Origin: Pinus tabuliformis
Lineage: Eukaryota; Streptophyta; Pinopsida; Pinales; Pinaceae
Direction: 5' to 3'
Length of the DNA stretch: 64,000 bases
NCBI GenBank assembly: GCA_031772625.1
Contig: CM062805.1
Span: 515,138,102-515,202,101 of the forward strand
This document shows, piece after piece, positions 56,992 through 64,000 of the stretch. Position 1 is the stretch's first letter. Each line of letters opens with the position of its first letter. A program made the translations under genes and the position numbers. The notes below the pieces were generated by a model, which saw only the letters and a program-made list of their open reading frames with translations, ran no database searches and was not told the origin of the DNA.

Positions 56992-59625
56992 AAACAGTTT
57001 GCATCTCTCACAACAATTCCCTTCCTGGTGATCATCGGAATGAGCTTTGTGGCATTGTGGCAATGCCCACAAACACGAAGGTTCTTGGTAATCTGGATAG
57101 CTAATCTAGGTATCTGTTGATAACCAAAAGCAATGGCAAGCTTCTCGCTGTGGCCATAAAATATTTGTGCCTTCTCCTAGTCATCGTGGTCATAAAGTAT
57201 TTGCGCCTTCTCCTAGTCATCTACCTCCTCAAACACAAAATTTGTGTCGACCACATACCCAACGTCCTCCATTTGCCCAGCCAAGATTTCTAGCACTGCA
57301 TAAATTTTCTCTGAATGTGGATGAGATTTGTCCCCTGCTATGAATTCATGTACTCTGTTCTTGATGGTGATCCAGCTGATTCCTCGTTTTTTCTTCACTC
57401 TGCTTTTCATCATTTTTCTCACCTTTGCTACACCATCCCACCTGTTATTGATAGCATAGAATGATAGATGTTTGATAGCAGAACATAATATCCGGGAGTT
57501 TCAGGGTCTAGCTCAAAAAGACGCTCTGCCACATGTTCTCCTAGCTCTATATTGCCATGAATTCGGCAAACACCAAGCAAGGCCCCCCACACACCAGCAT
57601 CAGGTTCTAATGGCATCATTTTGATAAGTTCATGTGCTTCATCTAGATGCTCTGCACGGCCAAGAAGGTCAACCATGCATGAATAGTGTTCCAGCTCAGG
57701 TTGATATGATAAACTCAAGTCATCTGATTAAAGCATTTCCAGCCTTCATCAACCAGGCCTGCATGGCTGCACGCGGACAAAACAGAAATGAAGGTGACAT
57801 GGACTGGCTTCAATCCTTCTTGCTGCATTTGGTAAAAGAGTTTGAGAGCATCAGTGCCATGCCCATGCATTCCATAGCCTGAAATTATGGAATTCCATAC
57901 AACCACATCTCTTTTAGATATTTTGTCAAACACACGCTGTGCAATGTCGACACTTCCACATTTGCAATACATGTCAATGAGAGCACTCATCACAAAGGCA
58001 TCTGACTCCAGCCCAGATTTAATTATATATTCATGCATCTCCTTGCCTTGTTGAATAATTCCTAGGGAAACACATGCAGGAAGAACACTAGCAATGGTGT
58101 TGGAATCAGGCATAAGGCCCGCTAGTTGCATTTGACGGAAGAGTCTCAAGGCTTCATTAGGATGGCCATTTTCAGCATTCCCAACAATCATGGCATTTCA
58201 AGAAATCAAATCCCTCTGAAACATCTGATCAAACAGCTGGCATGCAACCTCTACGCTCCCACATTTGGCATACATCTTTACAAGGGCACTTTCTACAAAA
58301 CCATTGGATGCAAATTCACTTTTGATTATGTAACCATGGATTCCTTTCCCATTTCAAATAGAACCTGAGTGGGAACATGCCTGAAGGACACTTACAATAG
58401 TGAAGGAGTCAGGTTTCAAACCCGCTACTTGCATCTGGGAAAAGAGCTCAAACACCTCATTAAAATACAGATTATTTTCATACCCTGCAATCATTGCATT
58501 CCATGAGACGACATCTCTTCCAGGCATTTTATCAAACAAGTGGCGTGCAGAAGTAACCTTCTCGCATTTGTTGTACATATCTATGAGGGAACTCCCCACA
58601 AAAAGATCATACTCAAATCCATTTTTGACTATGTAACCATGAAGCTCCTTGCCCTATCGCAGAGCTGCTAAATCAGAGCGGACACGGACAAAACTCACAA
58701 CAGTGACCGAGTAAGGTTTCTCACCTGCCAGTTGCATCCGAGAGAAGAGTCTCACGCTTCATCACCAAGCCCACTTCGAACATAGCTCGCAGTCATTGCA
58801 TTCCATGAAATCAGATTTCTTCGAGGCATTTTGTCAAACCTTTGGCGAACAATTCCCACATTACCAGATTTTGCATACATAATCAAAAGGCTGCTATCTA
58901 AATAATCATCTGCCTCAATCCCACTTCTGATTATGTGATTGTGAATCCCCTGCCCATTTCCAGATCTGACAAGCTGGCACACGCCTTAAGTACAGAAGTA
59001 AAAGTAAACTTATCCTGCTGTACGCCAGCCTGCTGCATTTGAGGATAAAATATCAATGCCTCTTCAAAACTTCCATGCGTGATACAAGCTCTGATACTGG
59101 AATTCCACAGAAAAATATTTGGACTTGCTATTTCGCAAAAAACAAGACAGGCATCCGCAAGGCTTCCACACTTGGAATACATATCCACAGTTCTGGTAGC
59201 TAAGAACATATTTTGCTGAAACTCTGACCTTCTGCCAAGGCCTTTGCAGAGCCACATGCATCCAGCAGTGAAGCGTACATGGTGTCATCGACCGCAATGC
59301 CTCGTTCATCCATGACTTGCAAATAGCCCAAGGCCTCCTTCAGTTGACCTTCCTTGCAGAGTGAATTGAACTCTGCGTTCATGGTAGAAATGTGTTTATT
59401 ATGTGGATTTTTCTGGTGTTTAAGGCTAGGTTCGGATTTAAGAGCATTCCTTATTATTCTGTTTGCCTCTGCATTCCCACTGCTTCGCTGTTTGAATTGG
59501 GTTTTGGTTTTCAATTGGGTTGGGTTTTGGTTTTCAATTGGGGTTTGCTTTTGAGTGGGAACCATGGTGCTGGTAGCAATGCCCAAGTAGCCATAGCCAT
59601 TAATGTCTCCTCTAAAAGAGGACAT
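56937..59625 (-). pseudogene. PLS-class PPR protein with E/E+ and DYW domains, degenerate
   Basis: Such proteins bind organellar RNA, and their DYW domain deaminates C to U. The start M-S-S-F-R-G is at 59,625. About five PLS repeat sets follow, each with W-N-A-M or W-N-S-I and M-Y-x-K-C-G: 59,257-58,931, 58,982-58,752, 58,599-58,354, 58,191-57,715 and 57,718-57,428. The E/E+ motifs (G-I-S-W-I-T, V-H-E-F-I-A-G-D-K-S-H-P) end at a TAG (57,213-57,215). Reading on in frame past this and a second TAG (57,177-57,179) gives a near-complete DYW domain: H-S-E-K (57,141-57,152), C-G-H-C (57,060-57,071), and F-H-C-F with C-S-C-T-D-Y-C, where the final Trp is Cys. Other breaks: frameshifts near 59,210, 58,960, 57,715 and 57,425; stops near 58,660, 58,355 and 58,198. 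It cannot make a full protein. Confidence 0.9.
57144..57215 (-). repeat. 36-bp in-frame duplication carrying a stop codon
   Basis: Two 36-bp units (about 57,144-57,179 and 57,180-57,215) both contain GCCTTCTCCTAGTCATC and repeat 12 codons between the E+ and DYW domains. Each unit carries the TAG, so the stop was probably present before the duplication. Confidence 0.85.
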
Positions 59626-59938
59626 ACTTGGTTGCCCTAAGCTCTGAGTGACATTGAGTCATCTCATCTAAAAAGGGTGGCCCAATACCTAATGAAGGTA
59701 TCTCATCCCTGAAAATGACTCCACACAAATAAGCAAACGGGCATTTTCGATCCATTCCTCCATATCACGGCAAACATTATGGAATGCCTTCGGACTCCTA
59801 ATTTTTCTTGCTGATCCATTCCTCCCTGCCTACCGTCACAAAGTTAATGTACCAATAATGTTTTAATAAAGTCAAAACCAAATCGTCTAGGTTTATAATC
59901 CACTTGTTTGGATGAAAATATCTCGTACAATTTGACTT

Positions 59939-60263
59939 TTACTTTCAATTTTAATGGCAGCATTGCTGAACACTATTTTTGGTTTCGCTGAAGGCGTATA
60001 TATTTCAAATTAAGGTGGAAGTAAGTTGGTTGATTGACTCTTTTTATAAAATTAATTAGACGAGCGGGATGATGTACACGGAATATTTACTTTCAATTTG
60101 AATGGCAGCATTGCTGAACACTATTGACTTTACTTTCAAGCAGCATTGGTGAACATTATTTTTGGTTTCCCAAGGCGTATATATTTCAAATTAAGGTGGA
60201 AGTAAGCTTGTTGACTCTTTTTATAAAATTAATTAGACGAGCGGGATGATGTACACGGAATAT
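59939..60263. repeat. two-copy tandem duplication upstream of the PPR pseudogene
   Basis: Unit 1 (59,939-60,086) and unit 2 (60,087-60,263) both start TTACTTTCAATTT and share GGCAGCATTGCTGAACACTA and GACGAGCGGGATGATG. Unit 2 has an extra ~30 bp, itself a partial repeat (CAGCATTG-TGAACA). It lies 0.3-0.6 kb upstream of the PPR start codon and immediately left of the Penelope-like fragment. Confidence 0.9.
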
Positions 60264-60344
60264 CAGCATGAAGGGACTGGAAAAAACTTCTGAATTCAGG
60301 TTTTTGTAATTCATATTATGGGATTTATTTCTTTTTTATTTAAA

Positions 60345-60788
60345 GAATTACAGATAACATTGCGAAGATTTTAAATAAGTATAAGGTTTTTTCAACATTT
60401 AGGTCTCCAAATACTATCCGAAGCTTTTTAAGATTTAGTGAAGATTATATGGACCCCAAAAATATGAAAGTTGTTTATGTTATCTTTTGCTTTTGTGGAA
60501 CTCTCTAAATTGGTGATACTGGTCACTCGATTAATCAAAGGATTGGAGAGCATGCAGCTGCCATCAAGCGTGACATAACCCACTCCCCATTCCCCTACTT
60601 TGGAAGAACATGTAGAAAAATCTAGGCATCACATCTGCATTGAGGAAGCCCATGTCATTGCCAAAGTTAGTCATCCCATGTTATTCATTGCCAAGGTTAT
60701 TCATTTCCATCATCTTAAATTTAGGGAGGCCCTGGAAATTGTAAAAAGGCTCATTAATTTAAATAAGAGACGATGGTTGGAATATTAG
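60345..60788 (+). pseudogene. Penelope-like element, GIY-YIG endonuclease remnant
   Basis: Penelope-like retroelements (PLEs) join an RT to a C-terminal GIY-YIG nuclease that nicks target DNA. Here the linker before the nuclease is visible (I-A-K-I-L-N-K-Y, then F-R-S-P-N-T-I-R), followed by D-P-K-N-M-K-V-V-Y-V-I. The CCHH-type C-F-C-G precedes the second motif, where the Tyr of Y-I-G is a TAA stop (60,506-60,508), then I-G-D-T-G-H-S-I and R-I-G-E-H with the conserved Arg. A frameshift near 60,600 leads into E-K-S-R-H-H-I-C-I-E-E-A-H-V-I-A-K with the conserved Glu, R-E-A-L-E-I, and a last L-N-K motif, ending 60,788. The RT is absent, as in a 5'-truncated copy. Alternatives such as UvrC or homing nucleases lack this linker and the C-x-C-G. 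Confidence 0.82.
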
Positions 60789-60950
60789 CAGAAGTTGGTC
60801 CCTCTCTTCTCCTCCTAGTTTGTTTTTGTTTGCTGATTATTTAGTTTTTTAGGGTTTGACCTTTATATTAATGAATTTTTTGTTTCTATATAGGTATTTT
60901 CATTTAATGTTAATATTCTTTTGATCTGTTTTTTCACCTTAAAAAAAATG

Positions 60951-61575
60951 ACCTCCTTTTGATTGCTTTGTTTTAATTTTAGCTCATTTAATTATTATTT
61001 TTGTTATAGAATCTTGACTCATTAATGCTTGAATTTTTATTTTTATTTTAAACTATTATGAATTATAATATTATTATTCTTAAATTCGCTGTTATAGAAG
61101 TATTATTTTATCTTAATAATCATTATTAAAATATTATTTTCCATAAACTAACCATTATAATAATAATAATAATGATAATAATTTTACCCTCCTTTTTTAT
61201 TTCTTTGTTTTAATTTTAGTCTCCTTTCATTATTATTTTTGATATATGATCTTGACTTATTAATGAGGTCTTGCCTCATATTTATTTATTGTATAGTATT
61301 GTATTGTATTGTATTTTATTTTATTTATTTATTTGACTTCGTTCCCTGTGTTTGGTTGACTTGGATTGTTTGTTTTTTATTCATGTTTTTGTTTTTCGAT
61401 CTTTCTTAATTATTATTATTATTATTATTTTTAACTTAATTATTATTATAAATTATAAAATTATTATTTTTAAACTAGTCATTATATTAGTCATTGTAGG
61501 AATATTATTTGATATTAATAATCATTATTAAAATATTAATTTTCATAAACTAACAGTTATATGATTTTTTGGTCT
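60951..61575. repeat. AT-rich two-copy tandem repeat
   Basis: Unit A (60,951-61,188) and unit B (61,189-~61,575) share, in order, CTTTGTTTTAATTTTAG, ATCTTGACT-ATTAATG and AATAATCATTATTAAAATATTA. Unit B is enlarged by TTTTATTTTATT runs (61,288-61,330) and a TTA microsatellite (~61,407-61,432). It lies downstream of the Penelope-like fragment and may be its 3' untranslated part. Confidence 0.75.
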
Positions 61576-63214
61576 CTACATTTCTCTCTATTTAACCATG
61601 TGTTTTTCGGTGGCTCTATTCTCCATCATGCTCTTAACATATTATCCATTGTAGCATTTTTGAAGTAGTCAATTCACTAATTAAATGCTCTTGGGTGGTA
61701 GCCCATACCATAGTCTTATGGCGATGACTGCAATACAGATAGCCCATTTTCATGTCATTACATTATCTTTATTGTGAATCAGGTTCCAGCATGGAGATGG
61801 ATTTCAAATGCAACCTATATTTCTAGATAATCTGTGATTAAATGCCTATTAAAATTTATACTCTTCTTAATCGAAAGAAATCACTAGAAGAACAGAGGTA
61901 GATTGCTAAAGAACTAGAACTCCTGTAGCAGGTAGCAGAGGTAACATAACTGACATTGACCGATATCACCAGAAAATAGAGGTAGCAAGAACTGGAAAGA
62001 CACTTTAATTGGGAAAAATCGCAGTTTTTGCACCTGTGGGATTCATGAAAAGCTGAACTGGAAAGTGCTCACATTGGGAAAAGTTGCATCATGTTTCATC
62101 ATAAATGATTTGAGCAAAAAATTACTGTTTGATGTAATTTGTCTTCTGAATGGGGCCCTTTATTTCTGATCTCGACAACATATGTCACCAAAGATTACTA
62201 ACCTCTTCATTGCATGGAAAAGGCATATTTTATCCCTTCACTGCGAATCGTATTCAAGATTTCTAAAATAAACCATGCAACCTCTTCCATGTGGTCAGCC
62301 ATACACTCCCACATTTATCCCATTGCATTATTTTGGGACAGATTTGTTGCTCACCTTTTATTTCATATCTCATGTATGAAATCTCTTTTTATCTTTTGCA
62401 TACTTTTCTAATTATCTGTAATCCTTACTCGTTAAAGTGTCATCGATAGCACATTTTATGGTGGTGGATGATTAGGACTTTGGCGTGATTTTGGAAGAAA
62501 AAATCGCAGTTTTTGCACCTGTGGGATTCATGAAAAGCTGAATTGTGTATACTATGTTCTATAGAAAGATGTAAATTGTTGAACTACTTTATTTTCCAGG
62601 TTTGATCTCAATACTAATCGTTATTTTCATGAATCACTGCTTATGTCCTTGACATGTATAACCTTGACAATATTGATGGTAATGCGATGGTAATGCAAGT
62701 TGTTCTTTGTCTGAGTGATCGTGAATAAAGCATAGATAGGGTATGATCAAAGGGACAAAGTGTACAAAATTTCTTAGTTGAGATTGTGCCTGCAACTATG
62801 TTCAAAGACTCGAGCAAAAAGTAAAATAAATAGTGGGTTAGTTTATTCTAGGTGGTAGAGCTGTTGGACTTCTACACCTTCAAGAAAGAATGAACCATGA
62901 TGAGTGATGGAAGCATGCGTTGTACTCAAAGAAGAGGTGGTTCCACCAGACTAGTAATTGGCATTTTAAAAAGGACATGTTAAAGAGATTCTACAGTGCA
63001 TCAAATGCATGTTTTCTTGGTTAGTGAATGAAAAGGTGAAGAGTCACATGTGGGTCAAAGAAGTTACCCTGTACAGCAGGACAATCCGAATGTTTTTTTA
63101 TTGATTAATAAATATCTCATAAATGCCAAGTACAGGGAGAGATATTTTAACCTTACATCTCTCCAATGCAATAGCAAAGACTTCCCCATTTATCATCAAT
63201 TATCCCCACAGAAC
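61576..63214. other. stretch with no recognised gene
   Basis: AT-rich, with no domain recognised. It contains the direct repeat listed separately (62,014 / 62,500). Confidence 0.45.
62014..62541. repeat. direct repeat of ~43 bp, 0.49 kb apart
   Basis: 62,014-62,056 and 62,500-62,541 both contain AATCGCAGTTTTTGCACC followed by TGTGGGATTCATGAAAAGC, differing by very little. The intervening 440 bp contains no gene. It could be the ends of a small unrecognised element or a segmental duplication. Confidence 0.8.
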
Positions 63215-63425
63215 TGTTAGTTTTGACAACGAATTAGGTAAAATTGTAAATAGACAGTTACATACCGAATGTTTAGTTATATAACGGTAGTTAGTGACAT
63301 AAAATATCGAATGCTCATGTAGACAGAGAATCATTGTTGAATAAAGCAGATCCAAATTCAGTTTCGTATCTCTTGGTCATTCTGTTGTATTTTTCTTCTC
63401 CTATTTTCCTGCTATTCTTTTTACA
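63215..63425 (+). mobile_element. short Copia-type LTR (211 bp)
   Basis: It starts TGTTAGTTTTGAC and ends TTCTTTTTACA, two bases before a perfect primer-binding site. A TATA-like GTTATATAAC lies at ~63,276. The short length suits Ale-type Copia elements. The partner LTR lies beyond the window, so the left boundary rests on the TG start only. Confidence 0.55.
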
Positions 63426-63427
63426 AT

Positions 63428-63439
63428 TGGTATCAGAGC
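63428..63439 (+). promoter_or_regulatory. primer-binding site
   Basis: TGGTATCAGAGC, a perfect plant Copia initiator tRNA-Met site. It marks the start of the internal region of an element continuing past the window. Confidence 0.8.
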
Positions 63440-63603
63440 TCCGAGGGCGGTGAGCCTGGGCGTGAAAGAAATCTGCTGCTGGAATCTGCATGCGTGCCAG
63501 CAAGGTGTGAAAGGCTGTCTGCAAGCTGTGTGTGAATCGAGCGTGAGATCGAAGAACCTGCGGCCTGTTCCAGAACTGCCTGCGTGAAAATTGCAGGGGA
63601 GAA

Positions 63604-63895
63604 ATCTGCGTGCTAGATCTGCCTGAGCATGGGTGATTTGCCTGCGTGCTGCATGAACAGTCGAACTACCTCCATTGCCAAACCGCCTGTGTGTGAAGAA
63701 GCTGTGGTGTCCAGGTGTATTATCGATCTGCGTGCTGGATCTGCCTGAGCGTGGGTGATTTGCCTGCGTGCTACATGAACAGTCGAACTACCTCCATTGC
63801 CAAACCGCCTGTGTGTGAAGAAGCTGCGGTGTCCAGGTGTATTATCGATCTGCGTGCTGGATCTGCCTGAGCGTGGGTGATTTGCCTGCATTCCT
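63604..63895. repeat. 122-bp tandem repeat in the leader of the last Copia element
   Basis: Units start at 63,604, 63,726 and 63,848 (the third is partial), each with ATCTGCGTGCT(A/G)GATCTGCC. The first two are almost identical. The repeat lies between the primer site and the expected gag start. GCGTG/CTGCGTG motifs continue to the window end. The period is not a multiple of three, so it is unlikely to be coding. Confidence 0.9.
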
Positions 63896-64000
63896 GCGTG
63901 TAGAGTCTGCAGAGGAAGTGCGTAGTGGTGCCAGACGCTGAAGAGGCAGAGCTGCTGCCTGCGTGGAAGTGCCAGATCTCCCTCTGCGTAAAGGAAAGGC

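Noticed and set aside
63613..63891. 92-codon repetitive frame on the minus strand
   Set aside because: Arises from the 122-bp tandem repeat; the period is not a multiple of three and no domain is present.

Overview
The window looks like repeat-saturated nuclear DNA of a seed plant with a very large genome, most likely a conifer. The evidence is dense nested LTR retrotransposons of several unrelated families, plant LINE and hAT remnants, an endogenous caulimovirid (plant pararetrovirus) fragment, a land-plant PLS-class PPR gene with a DYW domain, and a Penelope-like GIY-YIG endonuclease remnant. Penelope-like elements are essentially unknown in flowering plants but have been reported in conifers. 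No intact host gene was found. Every coding region recognised carries stops, frameshifts or truncations.

Layout. 1-1,956: end of an Athila/Tat-like Ty3 LTR, its primer-binding site and a broken gag. 1,957-5,460: AT-rich DNA with nothing recognised. 5,460-11,461: a copy of a large non-coding LTR family (called family G here), with a second family G copy inserted in reverse at 6,093-9,596. 11,700-12,507: Copia-type LTR plus primer-binding site. 13,045-14,640: minus-strand Copia LTR and internal sequence, with a tRNA-derived SINE inserted. 14,640-15,716: LINE RNase H remnant. 15,717-21,256: gag-only Copia element on the minus strand, bounded by two LTRs and a GTCAT duplication. 22,170-36,066: a nest in which a caulimovirid polymerase is split by a family G LTR (22,781-35,827). 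That LTR is itself split by a Copia element with a degenerate gag-pol (22,808-30,730) and by another solo LTR (33,480-35,241). The Copia element's own 5' LTR holds yet another Copia LTR (23,024-24,122). Target-site duplications fix the order of events.

38,600-39,965: Copia LTR plus gag stub. 40,742-46,770: hAT transposase pseudogene on the minus strand, split by a gag-only Copia element (42,329-46,445, duplication CACTC). 47,850-50,440: family G LTR end, Ty3 integrase fragment, and a truncated Copia element whose LTR carries a 9-bp minisatellite. 51,913-54,950: LINE reverse transcriptase pseudogene, minus strand. 56,937-59,625: PPR-DYW pseudogene, minus strand; its DYW domain lies beyond two in-frame TAG codons. 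60,345-60,790: Penelope-like GIY-YIG remnant. 60,951-62,541: AT-rich tandem repeats. 63,215-64,000: a short Copia LTR, its primer-binding site and a 122-bp tandem repeat.

The genes do not form a pathway; the biology of this window is insertion history. A recurring theme is that several LTR families carry their own tandem repeat in the transcribed leader, between the TATA box and a conserved motif close to TTTCCCCACATTGGG. All homologies were recognised by eye from residue patterns; no database search was run.
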